A DNA stretch of 64,000 nucleotides from DATBVX01 sp963724625 (lineage in GTDB: Bacteria > Pseudomonadota > Gammaproteobacteria > Steroidobacterales > Steroidobacteraceae): positions 124,001 to 188,000 of the forward strand of contig CAVRVO010000004.1 in NCBI GenBank assembly GCA_963724625.1, written 5' to 3'. Of the stretch, positions 9,001-16,214 are shown one piece after another (the stretch's first letter is position 1; every line of letters begins with the position of its first letter). The notes beneath the pieces were generated by a model, which saw nothing but the letters and a program-made list of their open reading frames with translations, was not told where the DNA came from and made no database searches. Made by a program: the position numbers and the translations under genes.

Positions 9001-9777
9001 CTGGCGTCTTCGGATGAGGTCATTGTCGGCGGCGAAGAACCGAGCGAGACCGGCGGGTTCCAGGTCAGCGCGGGCATTCTGATCGCGTTGGGAAATGACG
9101 TCAGAGTCGACTCCTTCGGACTCAAAGCGCGAGTGGAAGGGAATATCACTGCCTCGGCTGCTCCGAATGAAGTGAGCACGGCCATAGGAGAGCTCAAGAT
9201 TGCCGAGGAGACTGGCAAATACTCGGCCTATACGCGCGAGCTCGACATCGAACAGGGCCGCCTCATCTTCAGTGGCGGACCGGTGTCCGACCCGGGCGTT
9301 GACCTGCGTGCCAGCAAGGAATTTCCCGAAGCCAAGGTCGGCGTCAACGTGCGCGGCACATTGCGCAATCCGCGCCTCACATTCTGGTCGGACCCGCCGT
9401 TACCGCAGACGCAGATCGCCTCGATGATCCTGACCGGCGGCACGCTCGAGGAGTCCCAGAATCCAGGTGGCGCTCCGTCCTCATCCGCAGCGCGTACCCA
9501 GGCCCTCGCACAAGGCAGCGCGCTGCTCGCCTCGCAGCTGGGGCAGCAGCTGGGCCTCAATCTCCAAGATGTGCACGTCGAAACCGGCAGCAATGCCGAG
9601 GCCCAGTTGGTACTCGGGCGCTATCTCTCGCCGCGCTTCTACGTGAGCTACGGCATCAGCTTCACGGAGGCACTCAATACCTTGAAGCTGCGCTACACCA
9701 TCAATGACAAGTGGACGATCAAGAGCGAAGCTGGCGAGAATCGCAGCATGGACCTCGAGTTCAAGATCGAACGCTGA
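6037..9777 (+). CDS. tamB: Translocation and assembly module inner-membrane protein TamB
   Basis: A large protein of 1246 residues with one N-terminal membrane anchor (about residues 5-28, RTLIIIALALLVCLSVPALTV shortened here to its core) followed by a long periplasmic beta-rich region and a conserved C-terminal DUF490/TamB domain. AsmA-like proteins of this type form a hydrophobic groove spanning the periplasm that is thought to carry phospholipids, and TamB pairs with TamA. It starts with no gap after tamA, so translational coupling is likely. Length is normal for TamB. The C-terminal end (FYVSYGISFTEALNTL, KSEAGENRSMDLEF) matches the family. Confidence 0.93.
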   Translation: MRRRTLIIIALALLVCLSVPALTVYWVCYTQSGLQWLAGRVSGLRTVRMEFSGLTGQLRGPIHIERFELDHERVHIVATGINADVRLRRVFLQTIDADYVNIASLQIQLKTRTSPESTRPPHFLPQWLRVNARAVSVGKATLTLVSGRQLEARETRAAAVLTGDRVRVKHASVISEGLLLAGDAMLTTGQPLRLKGKIDWSYSPGDQPRWAGQLQADGDLNRLVASGAVTEPLSATFDARLLELTHDWHWEATVEARDFTLKPWSPNSPVNIPSARLAGQGAGERLQLGGTLLPKFPETGPLEIKVTGAFAQRTLHADDLQVLMKSSRTTLSASGDIGFLGGWPQLHLNGTWTALRYPFLGKALVQSKRGQFTLDGKVPYEYSVSADATGWSRTATFTSRGLFDKDSITWHELRAQLLGGQIQSNGSLGFGGKAPWKISADVDGIAPEQIDARFPGRVGFKLDAEGRGFDRSADLEVHLRELHGRLRDQALAGHAHVRLVKETLKVDDTDLSYGAAHLQAHGEYGAQPSLSWDLKVPDFAQLLPDTHGSLNSRGALSGTRAEPQVSGNFSAARFEYGDYRVERLEAQGKLDLADRGASQLQVSASALKWGTRELNSLDITIDGRASEHQVSVKADAQDASLSLRAQSGYADETLSGMISNLDLNIGDAHLKLASPAHFAASRDRLELAQLCLSGSVEHTCGQGEWSRAGPWKVALEASGLPLKILAAGLPRRSEYSGVLAMRANASADTGKPWTGEAQATLADGVFRYERPNGKVESITVGSGEAHLTAKPERFDGTIRLAATDAAGLTGDVSVDRRSSADWKAMPLSGKAHAETHELGFLPILFPQIDRASGRLTSDVQLAGTLGAPEINGSLVIDDGAIDAYTTNMQLREFKARVDLKGNGLTLAASVRAGPGTATLDGEIAWRDRAPHGKLRFKGQDLELVNVPEAQVRVSPDLRFRIEGREIGVDGAVRIPKAMLAPADLSKATLASSDEVIVGGEEPSETGGFQVSAGILIALGNDVRVDSFGLKARVEGNITASAAPNEVSTAIGELKIAEETGKYSAYTRELDIEQGRLIFSGGPVSDPGVDLRASKEFPEAKVGVNVRGTLRNPRLTFWSDPPLPQTQIASMILTGGTLEESQNPGGAPSSSAARTQALAQGSALLASQLGQQLGLNLQDVHVETGSNAEAQLVLGRYLSPRFYVSYGISFTEALNTLKLRYTINDKWTIKSEAGENRSMDLEFKIER

Positions 9778-9801
9778 TCCACAGGCACATTGAGAAGAGT
9801 C

Positions 9802-10368
9802 ATGAGACGAACCCCTCGCCTTACAGCCGCCTTGTTCTATGTCATGGTTCTCCTGGCGTTCGACCGCGCGGTCGCGGCTGAAGAAGGGGTGGTCAGTGAA
9901 GCGATCATCAATGCACCCGTCAGCGAGGTGTGGAGGCTGTTTACGACCACGGCAGGACTCGAGTCCTGGATGGCCCCGCACGCAGACATCGACCTCAAGG
10001 TGGGTGGGTTGATGCGTGTCAATGACGAGGCGTCCGGCCAGCTTGGCGATGACAATACGATCGTTCGTCAGATCCTGAGCTTCGATCCCGAACGGATGAT
10101 GTCGATCAAGGCCTACCGGTCCGCCACCGACACGGGCTATCTGACCGAAGGCATGTGGTGGGTGATCTACTTCCAGCCGCTCGAACCTGGCGGCATGACA
10201 AACGTGCGCATCGTCACTCTGGGCTACCCGGATGACGAGAAGCTGCCGAAGGCGCGGGAGTTCTACCGCAAGGACAGCGCCGAAATGCTCGAGCAGCTAC
10301 AGGTGAAGTTCCGACCGCTGTGCCCGCGCTGTGAGAGAGAGAAAGCCGCCGCTGAGGCGCAGCACTAA
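9802..10368 (+). CDS. Exported SRPBCC (START/Bet v 1-like) domain protein
   Basis: A protein of 188 residues starting at ATG 9802, preceded by GAGAAGAG; TTG 9790 is an alternative. An N-terminal signal peptide (MRRTPRLTAALFYVMVLLAF, cleaved near AVAA-E) is followed by a SRPBCC/AHSA1-like fold: INAPVSEVWRLFTT, WMAPHADIDLKVGGLMR. Such domains bind hydrophobic ligands. Being exported is less common for the group. The tail has a CPRC pair (residues about 174-177) that could bind metal or form a disulfide. It ends convergently with the hydrolase gene, stop codons overlapping. Confidence 0.8.
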   Translation: MRRTPRLTAALFYVMVLLAFDRAVAAEEGVVSEAIINAPVSEVWRLFTTTAGLESWMAPHADIDLKVGGLMRVNDEASGQLGDDNTIVRQILSFDPERMMSIKAYRSATDTGYLTEGMWWVIYFQPLEPGGMTNVRIVTLGYPDDEKLPKAREFYRKDSAEMLEQLQVKFRPLCPRCEREKAAAEAQH

Positions 10369-11030
10369 AGCACTCGCCGCAGCCAGGCGCCGATGGCCTC
10401 GATTTCCTCCGGGCTCACCGAATGCGGCATCGGGTAGGTGTGCCACTCCACGTCATAGCCGCGACTCTCGAGCAGCTTGCGTCCTTCCTGCCCAAGCGCC
10501 ACCTCGACCATCGGATCGAACGTGCCGTGCGCGAGAAAGATCGGCGTCTTCTGGTTGGCGGCCTGACGTTCTGCGTCGAGCGTTGATGCGAGCACCGGGT
10601 AACACGAGAGACCAATGAGGCCCGCAAGCGTCTCCGGATAGCGCAGGCCCGTGAAGAGTGCCATCGCACCGCCCTGTGAGAAGCCGGCGATCACGATGCG
10701 CGCGGCGGTGATGCCACGTGCATTTTCGCGCGCGATCAGCGCCCGGATTGCCGCGGCCGAGCCCCGGATCCCCACCTCGTCCTGCCGCGATTGCCGGTCG
10801 ATTCCGATGATGTCGTACCAGGCGCGCATCGCGTAACCGTTGTTGAGTGTCACCGGCCGTACTGGCGCGTGCGGAAAGACGAACCGCAGCGCCCGCTCGC
10901 CGGGACCGGCCAGCTCCGGCACCACGGGCTCGAAGTCGTGCCCGTCGGCGCCGAGTCCATGCAGCCAGATGACGCTCGCGGTGGGATTGCGACCGGTTTC
11001 GACTTCGACGGTTTCCAGCAGTGTGGTCAC
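10365..11030 (-). CDS. Alpha/beta hydrolase, carboxylesterase/phospholipase family
   Basis: Read from GTG 11030 the protein has 221 residues, the usual size for this family, and begins VTTLLETVEVETG. Motifs are the oxyanion-type SVIWLHGLGADGHDF, the nucleophile elbow GFSQGG, the Asp in GTFDPMV and the catalytic His in PMPHSVSPEE. The family contains carboxylesterases, lysophospholipases and acyl-protein thioesterase homologues; substrate cannot be told. The frame is open further upstream to 11126, but that part would cover the argR promoter. No Shine-Dalgarno is clear. It is divergent from argR. Confidence 0.9.
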   Translation of the reverse strand: MTTLLETVEVETGRNPTASVIWLHGLGADGHDFEPVVPELAGPGERALRFVFPHAPVRPVTLNNGYAMRAWYDIIGIDRQSRQDEVGIRGSAAAIRALIARENARGITAARIVIAGFSQGGAMALFTGLRYPETLAGLIGLSCYPVLASTLDAERQAANQKTPIFLAHGTFDPMVEVALGQEGRKLLESRGYDVEWHTYPMPHSVSPEEIEAIGAWLRRVL

Positions 11031-11089
11031 GGAGCGGAGGACCTGTGGTGAGTGGGGTGCGGCCGAAGTATACGGGTGGGCACACGCCC

Positions 11090-11137
11090 TTGACGGCACT
11101 TGCATATTTATGCAGTATGCGCGCAACTTTATGCACG
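11090..11137 (+). promoter_or_regulatory. Arginine operon promoter with two ARG-box-like sites
   Basis: TGCATATTTATGCA (11101-11114) is a near-perfect palindrome (arms TGCATA/TATGCA) with the AT-rich centre expected of an ArgR box. A weaker copy, CGCAACTTTATGCA, lies at 11122-11135. The centres are 21 bp apart, the same spacing as paired E. coli ARG boxes. A TTGACG (11090-11095) could be the -35 element, so the boxes would overlap the promoter. The position just upstream of argR suggests autoregulated control of the whole operon by arginine. Binding is inferred from the pattern. Confidence 0.65.
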
Positions 11138-11165
11138 TGGCGGCGGAGCCGCGGAGCCCGGAACG

Positions 11166-11618
11166 GTGTCAGAGACGAGGCAACAACTGGAACGGCGCGC
11201 AGCGATCGTATCGATCCTGCGCGAGCAGGCTGTCGGACGACAGCAGGACCTGGTGCGCGTGCTGCGCCGACAGGGGCATCACGCCACCCAGTCGAGCGTC
11301 AGCAGGGATCTCCGGGAACTCGGCGTCCTCAAAGCCGGCGATCGTTACGTGCTCATGAGCGAGGTACTGGAGCCGGTGAACGGCAATTTCGACGCGCTCG
11401 CCCACTTCGTGCGCGAGATCCGCCCCGCGGGCGTCTCTCTCACGGTGCTCAAGACCACGGTCGGCGCCGCACAGAGTGTCGCCGTGGCGATGGATCGCGC
11501 CCAGTGGCCCGAAGTCGTTGGCACGATTTCAGGCGATGACACGATCTTCATCGCCACGCAGGGTGCGAGCCAGCAACAAAAGCTCTTGCGCCGCCTGCAT
11601 TCCACATTTCGCGTCTGA
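11166..11618 (+). CDS. argR: Arginine repressor ArgR
   Basis: A protein of 150 residues from GTG 11166, preceded by GGAG at a reasonable distance; this matches the usual ArgR length. The N-terminal winged helix (residues about 1-70) includes the characteristic HATQSSVSRDLRELGVLK. The C-terminal hexamerisation/arginine-binding domain contains VGAAQSVAVAMDRAQWPEVVGTISGDDTIF shortened here; the GTISGDDT piece is the ArgR hallmark that binds arginine. It heads the arginine operon, four bases before argG, and probably represses it through the two boxes upstream. ArgR at the head of an arg operon is more usual in Bacteroidetes than in most Gammaproteobacteria. Confidence 0.94.
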   Translation: MSETRQQLERRAAIVSILREQAVGRQQDLVRVLRRQGHHATQSSVSRDLRELGVLKAGDRYVLMSEVLEPVNGNFDALAHFVREIRPAGVSLTVLKTTVGAAQSVAVAMDRAQWPEVVGTISGDDTIFIATQGASQQQKLLRRLHSTFRV

Positions 11619-11622
11619 GTCC

Positions 11623-12852
11623 ATGACAAACTCAACACCCAAGGGCCAGGAGCCCATCCTGCTGGCGTTTTCCGGTGGTCTCGACACCTCTTTCCTGGTG
11701 CCGTGGCTCAAGGAGAACCAGCGCCGTCCGGTGATCACGGTGACAGTGAACACCGGCGGCATCGATGCCGCGGCGGCGCGGACGCTCGAGGAGCGGGCGC
11801 GGGCGCTCGGAGCTGCGCATCACCATCTCGTCGATGCGCGCGCGGATTACTTCCAGCACGTCCTGCGCTTTCTGATCATGGGTAATGTGCGGCGTGGCCA
11901 GCTCTATCCGCTGTGCGTCGGCGCCGAGCGCGTCATGCAGGCGCAAACGATCGCGCAGATCGCGAAGCAATTGGAAACGACGATCGTCGCGCACGGCTGC
12001 ACGGCTGCGGGCAACGACCAGGTGCGCTTTGAAGTGGCGCTGCGCACGCTCGCCCCGGAACTGGAAATCCTCGCCCCCGTGCGGGATCGAGCATTCAAGC
12101 GACCTGAGCAACTCAGGTTTCTCGAGGAGCGCAAGCTTCCTGTGCCGCCGTACGGTGCCGCGTATTCAGTGAACCGGGGGCTCTGGGGCGTCACGATCGG
12201 TGGCAAGGAAACCCTCACGTCGAACGACAGCATTCCGGATGACGCTTGGGTGCTATCGCGCGACGCCTTCAGCCAGCCGCGCGAACCCGCGAGGCACACA
12301 ATCGGCTTCACACAGGGTGTGCCCTCCTCCCTCGACGGTCGCGCCCTCGAGCCGGTGACGTTGATCGAGTCGCTTGAAGCGCTCGCTGCGCCCTATGGGA
12401 TCGGGCGCGGTATTCACCTTGGCGACACCATCATCGGCACCAAGGGCCGCGTCGCCTTCGAAGCTCCGGCCGCGGACGTGCTGCTGACAAGCCATCGCGA
12501 GCTGGAGAAGCTGGTGCTCACCGGACGTCAGGCCCGCATCAAAGATCTCGTGGCACAGCCCTACGGCGATCTCGTGCACGAAGGTCAACATCTTGATCCA
12601 GTGTGTCGGGACATCGAGGCACTCCTTATATCTTCGCAGGAACGCGTGAGTGGCGAAGTCAAAGTGCTACTGCGGCCGGGAAACGCATTCGTGGAGGGTG
12701 TGACCTCACCGTACTCGTTGATGGCAGCCTCCAAAGGTGTGTACGGCGAAGCGGCCGGCGAATGGACACCGGCAGATGCACTCGGCTTCTCACGGATCCA
12801 GGCGCTGACCGGGATTTTTTACCAGCGCGCGGGCGAGCTCGCGCGGCGTTGA
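11623..12852 (+). CDS. argG: Argininosuccinate synthase
   Basis: A protein of 409 residues from ATG 11623. It joins citrulline and aspartate using ATP to give argininosuccinate. The PP-loop SGGLDTS is at residues 17-23, and AHGCTAAGNDQVRF gives the citrulline/aspartate site. The sequence departs from typical E. coli and B. subtilis types (for example NTGGIDAAAA, LWGVTIGGKE) and looks like the divergent ArgG seen in Bacteroidetes and Xanthomonadaceae, but that placement needs a tree. It follows argR by four bases and precedes the P-loop gene by 16 bases. Confidence 0.92.
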   Translation: MTNSTPKGQEPILLAFSGGLDTSFLVPWLKENQRRPVITVTVNTGGIDAAAARTLEERARALGAAHHHLVDARADYFQHVLRFLIMGNVRRGQLYPLCVGAERVMQAQTIAQIAKQLETTIVAHGCTAAGNDQVRFEVALRTLAPELEILAPVRDRAFKRPEQLRFLEERKLPVPPYGAAYSVNRGLWGVTIGGKETLTSNDSIPDDAWVLSRDAFSQPREPARHTIGFTQGVPSSLDGRALEPVTLIESLEALAAPYGIGRGIHLGDTIIGTKGRVAFEAPAADVLLTSHRELEKLVLTGRQARIKDLVAQPYGDLVHEGQHLDPVCRDIEALLISSQERVSGEVKVLLRPGNAFVEGVTSPYSLMAASKGVYGEAAGEWTPADALGFSRIQALTGIFYQRAGELARR

Positions 12853-12868
12853 GTGGAGGACTGAGCTG

Positions 12869-13948
12869 ATGAAGAGCGTTGTGGTTGACAAGATCGCCTC
12901 TGTGACCCAGGCCTGCGGCCTGGGTCATGAGCTGCGCATCTCGACTGACATTCCCTGCGAAGAGGGAGTAGTGCTGGTGGTTGAGATTCTCAACAACAAG
13001 TCCACCTATAACACGCTCGAGCTCACCAGTGGACGCATGGCGAAGCTAGCGCGCGGCGATATCATCGTGGGTGCACTCGGTCACCGCAAAGCGCTGTTCG
13101 GCTACTCCGGCCATTTGCCGGAGTCGGTGCAGCCGGGCGATGTGATCCAGTTGCTCAACATCGGCGGTGTGCTCGGGATCTGCGACTCGGCAACCCCCGA
13201 CAAGGGCAAGCCCTTCGAGTGCCGCGTGCTGGGCGTCGTCCTGCAGTTTCCCTACCTCGGCGAGCGTATCGGCGTGCCGGCGCGCGTCGGTTTCAAGCCG
13301 CTCGACTTCAATGCGCCGCTCAATACGCGGAACATTCCGGTCGTCGCACTCGCGGGCACCTGCATGGAGGCCGGAAAGACCGCCGCGGCCTGCGCGATCG
13401 TCTCACGCATGCGACATCGTGGGCTCGTTGTCGATGCCTTCAAGGCGACCGGTGTGTCGTTGCGTCGCGATATTCTTGCGATGGAAGACGCGGGCGCGCG
13501 CCGGTCAATGATCTTCACCGATCTCGGGGTCGTGACCACGACGCCGAAAACCGGACCTGCGCTTACCCGCAGCATGTTGACCGAGATGGCTTCGGGCAAA
13601 CCGGATGTCATCGTGTTCGAACTCGGCGACGGCATTCTCGGTACCTACGGCGTCGAAGCGATCCTGAAATGCGACGACATCCGCAACGCGATCACCGGGC
13701 TGGTCCTGTCCGCGAACGATCCGGTCGCCGCCTGGGGCGGCGTGAAGCTGTTACGCGAGAAGTTCCACATCGAGCCTTGTGTCGTGACCGGTCCCTCGAC
13801 CGACAACCAGGTTGGGGTGCAGATCATTCACGAGCAGATGAACGTCGCCGCTTTCAACGCGATCACGGATGGCGCTGCGCTCGGCGATCAGGTGATTGCG
13901 AGCGTCGGGCTCGATAAAGCCGTGCCAGCACAGGCGGTCGCGGAGTGA
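12869..13948 (+). CDS. P-loop protein of unknown function in the arginine operon, DUF1611-like
   Basis: A protein of 359 residues from ATG 12869 (GGAGGA upstream). The N-terminal half (1-150) looks like a small beta-rich plus Rossmann-like region; the C-terminal half has a Walker A-like GTCMEAGKT at 163-171, then FKATG (191-195) and DVIVFELGDGILG (246-258). This order (P-loop, ATG motif, D-V-I-E-G-x-G) recalls DUF1611 proteins, one of which, DgcN, is known as a D-glutamate N-acetyltransferase. The similarity is distant and judged by eye. It lies between argG and argC and overlaps argC by four bases, so it is co-translated with arginine genes. It could be the missing acylglutamate synthase; this is a hypothesis. 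Confidence 0.75.
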   Translation: MKSVVVDKIASVTQACGLGHELRISTDIPCEEGVVLVVEILNNKSTYNTLELTSGRMAKLARGDIIVGALGHRKALFGYSGHLPESVQPGDVIQLLNIGGVLGICDSATPDKGKPFECRVLGVVLQFPYLGERIGVPARVGFKPLDFNAPLNTRNIPVVALAGTCMEAGKTAAACAIVSRMRHRGLVVDAFKATGVSLRRDILAMEDAGARRSMIFTDLGVVTTTPKTGPALTRSMLTEMASGKPDVIVFELGDGILGTYGVEAILKCDDIRNAITGLVLSANDPVAAWGGVKLLREKFHIEPCVVTGPSTDNQVGVQIIHEQMNVAAFNAITDGAALGDQVIASVGLDKAVPAQAVAE

Positions 13949-15006
13949 GCACCAGCGTTCCAACCTTCGTTCTCGGCGGCACGGGCTATGTCGCCGGCGA
14001 ACTGCTGCGCCTGATTGCCGGGCATCCGAACCTGAAGCTTGCGGCGATCCTGTCGGACAGCCAGCCAGGGGAGTTGGTCGCCAAGGCCTTCCCGCACCTG
14101 CAGAGCGCCTACCCCGAACTCAAGTTCGCTTCGCACGAGGAGATCGCGGCCGCGATCAGCCGTGAGAAAGCGAGCGCGTTGTTTTCCGCCGCACCGCATG
14201 GCGTTTCGGCCGGACTCGTGGACGGGCTACTCAAGCGTGCGCAAGAGGCAGGCGGACGCGTGCATGCGGTGGACATTTCGGCCGACTTCCGTCATTCATC
14301 GGCAGCGGCCTACGAAAAGATCTACAAGCACGAGCACGGAGCGCCGGACAGGATCAAGGACTTCACCTGCGCTGTGCCCGAGCATCTCAAGGCGGCGCAC
14401 ACACCGCATATCGCCCATCCGGGCTGTTTCGCGACCGCCATCCTGCTCGCGAGCGTGCCGCTCCTCGCGCTCGGCATCGCGGAGCCGCAGCTCTTCGTCG
14501 CGGGCGTGACCGGCAGCACTGGTTCCGGTCGCAAGCCGACGGAAGGCACGCACCATCCGCTGAGACACAGCGATTTCTACACCTACAACGCGCTCGCGCA
14601 CCGCCACACGCCGGAAATCGCAGCGTGCGCTCAGGCGGCGACCGGGATAGCAGCGGAGTTCGCCTTCGTGCCACATTCCGGGCCGTTCGCGCGCGGCATT
14701 CATGTCACGGTGCAGGCGCGGCTCAAGAAAGAATGTGACAGCGCCGTGATCCGCGCGGCACTCGAGGCGTACTACGAGAATGCGCCGTTCGTGCGTGTGA
14801 AAGCCGATGCGCCGCGCATCAAGGATGTGGTGGCGAGCAACTATGCGCACCTCGGCGCTGCGACGAGCGCGCGTTCGGTCGCCGTGATGTGTGCGATCGA
14901 CAACCTCAACAAGGGCGCCGCGGGTGGTGCCGTGCAATGGATGAACCGCCTGCTTGGATTCGAAGAGACCACGGGCCTGACGGCGCCGGCCGCAGGTTGG
15001 ACCTGA
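13945..15006 (+). CDS. argC: N-acyl-gamma-glutamyl-phosphate reductase
   Basis: A protein of 353 residues from GTG 13945, overlapping the previous stop (GTGA). It reduces N-acylglutamyl phosphate to the semialdehyde with NADPH. The dinucleotide-binding GGTGYVAGELLRLIAGHP is at residues 11-28, the catalytic Cys161 lies in HPGCFATA, and GVTGSTGSGRKP and DNLNKGAAGGAVQWMN follow. The ending GFEETTGL is like Bacteroidetes ArgC (NLEETVGL). Whether the acyl group is acetyl or succinyl cannot be read from this gene alone. It is two bases upstream of argD. Confidence 0.93.
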   Translation: MSTSVPTFVLGGTGYVAGELLRLIAGHPNLKLAAILSDSQPGELVAKAFPHLQSAYPELKFASHEEIAAAISREKASALFSAAPHGVSAGLVDGLLKRAQEAGGRVHAVDISADFRHSSAAAYEKIYKHEHGAPDRIKDFTCAVPEHLKAAHTPHIAHPGCFATAILLASVPLLALGIAEPQLFVAGVTGSTGSGRKPTEGTHHPLRHSDFYTYNALAHRHTPEIAACAQAATGIAAEFAFVPHSGPFARGIHVTVQARLKKECDSAVIRAALEAYYENAPFVRVKADAPRIKDVVASNYAHLGAATSARSVAVMCAIDNLNKGAAGGAVQWMNRLLGFEETTGLTAPAAGWT

Positions 15007-15008
15007 AC

Positions 15009-16166
15009 ATGACCTCGCATCTCGCGCCGGTTTTTGCGCAATACCCCATCGAGATCGTCAGTGCAGACGGCGTCTGGCTCAACACGCGCGATGGCCGGCG
15101 TGTGCTCGACCTCTATGGTGGACATGCGGTCGCTGCCCTCGGCTACGGACATCCGCGCTGGCTGCAGGCACTCCAGCAGCAGGCGCAAAGCGTCGTGTTC
15201 CAGACCAACGCGGTCGCCATGGAAGTGCGCGAGCGCGCGGCGAACCGGCTGGTGCGCTTTGCGGGGCTCGATCTCGACACCGTGTTCTTCGTCAATACCG
15301 GTGCCGAGGCCAACGAGAACGCGTTGAAACTCGCGCTCAGGCAGAGCGGGCGAAGCAAGATCGTCGCTGTCGAACAGAGCTTCCACGGTCGCACTGCGGC
15401 GGCTGGTGCCGTCACATGGGGCGCGGCCGAGAAGTGGTACGGATTCCCGCGCACGCCTTTCGATGTGAGCTTCATGCCGCGACGTGATGAAGCTGCCTTA
15501 GCCAGGCACATCGATCAGGAGACTGCCGCGGTCATCATCGAACCCGTGCAGGGCCTCGCCGGTGCCTTCGACATGGGGCGCGAGTATCTGCTCGCATTGC
15601 GGCGCCGGTGCTCAGAGGTGGGCGCACTCCTCATCTTCGATGAGGTTCAGTGCGGCATGGGCCGCTGCGGCGAGCCGTTCGCGGCCAACCTCTATGGTGT
15701 GACGCCGGACATGATCACGACCGCCAAGGCGCTCGGCAGCGGATTCCCGTGCGCTGCGTTGCTCATGGCGCCCGGGGTCGCGCGCCAGCTCAAGGTCGAT
15801 GCGCTCGGCACCACTTTTGGCGGCGGTCCGATGGCGTGCGCCGTGGTCGAGGCCGTGATCGACATCATCGAGACCGAGGGTCTGCTCGCCAACGTGCGTC
15901 GCATCTCCAGGCTGATTCGTGAAAGCTGCATCGTCGGACCGGTCACGGGCAGTCAGGGTGCCGGTTTCCTGCTGGGCTTGCGAACCGACCGGCCAGCCAA
16001 GGATGTGCAGAGTCAGCTCCTGGAGCGGAACATTCTCGCCGGCACGAGCGCCGACCCACACGTCCTGCGCCTGCTTCCGCCCTTCGTACTGGACGAAGAC
16101 CACGTCGACGTGCTGCGCGATGCGTTGCAGGACCTTGGCAGCCAGAAACTCGCGGTGGGTGCATAG
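15009..16166 (+). CDS. argD: Acylornithine aminotransferase
   Basis: A PLP-dependent class III aminotransferase of 385 residues from ATG 15009, two bases after argC. It converts N-acyl-glutamate semialdehyde to N-acylornithine using glutamate. Motifs: NTGAEANENALKLA (phosphate-binding region), FDEVQCGMGRCG with the PLP-ring Asp, and TTAKALGSGFP with the Schiff-base Lys. The enzyme is usual in length. Its family also includes succinylornithine transaminase, so acyl specificity is open. A 19-bp palindrome follows the stop codon before argF'. Confidence 0.92.
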   Translation: MTSHLAPVFAQYPIEIVSADGVWLNTRDGRRVLDLYGGHAVAALGYGHPRWLQALQQQAQSVVFQTNAVAMEVRERAANRLVRFAGLDLDTVFFVNTGAEANENALKLALRQSGRSKIVAVEQSFHGRTAAAGAVTWGAAEKWYGFPRTPFDVSFMPRRDEAALARHIDQETAAVIIEPVQGLAGAFDMGREYLLALRRRCSEVGALLIFDEVQCGMGRCGEPFAANLYGVTPDMITTAKALGSGFPCAALLMAPGVARQLKVDALGTTFGGGPMACAVVEAVIDIIETEGLLANVRRISRLIRESCIVGPVTGSQGAGFLLGLRTDRPAKDVQSQLLERNILAGTSADPHVLRLLPPFVLDEDHVDVLRDALQDLGSQKLAVGA

Positions 16167-16185
16167 GAGTCTGTCTGACAGACTC
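16167..16185. repeat. Perfect 19-bp palindrome between argD and argF'
   Basis: GAGTCTGTC-T-GACAGACTC forms nine perfect base pairs around one central base. It starts right after the argD stop codon, in the only sizeable gap (48 bp) of the operon. It could be an operator, an attenuating hairpin with a strained loop, or a processing site. There is no T tract and no clear Shine-Dalgarno for argF' downstream. Confidence 0.75.
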
Positions 16186-16214
16186 CCTGCTGGTGAACAG
16201 CGCCCCTCCTAACC

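Noticed and set aside
14296..14937. Antisense frame across argC
   Set aside because: Low-complexity Arg/His-rich shadow without motifs.
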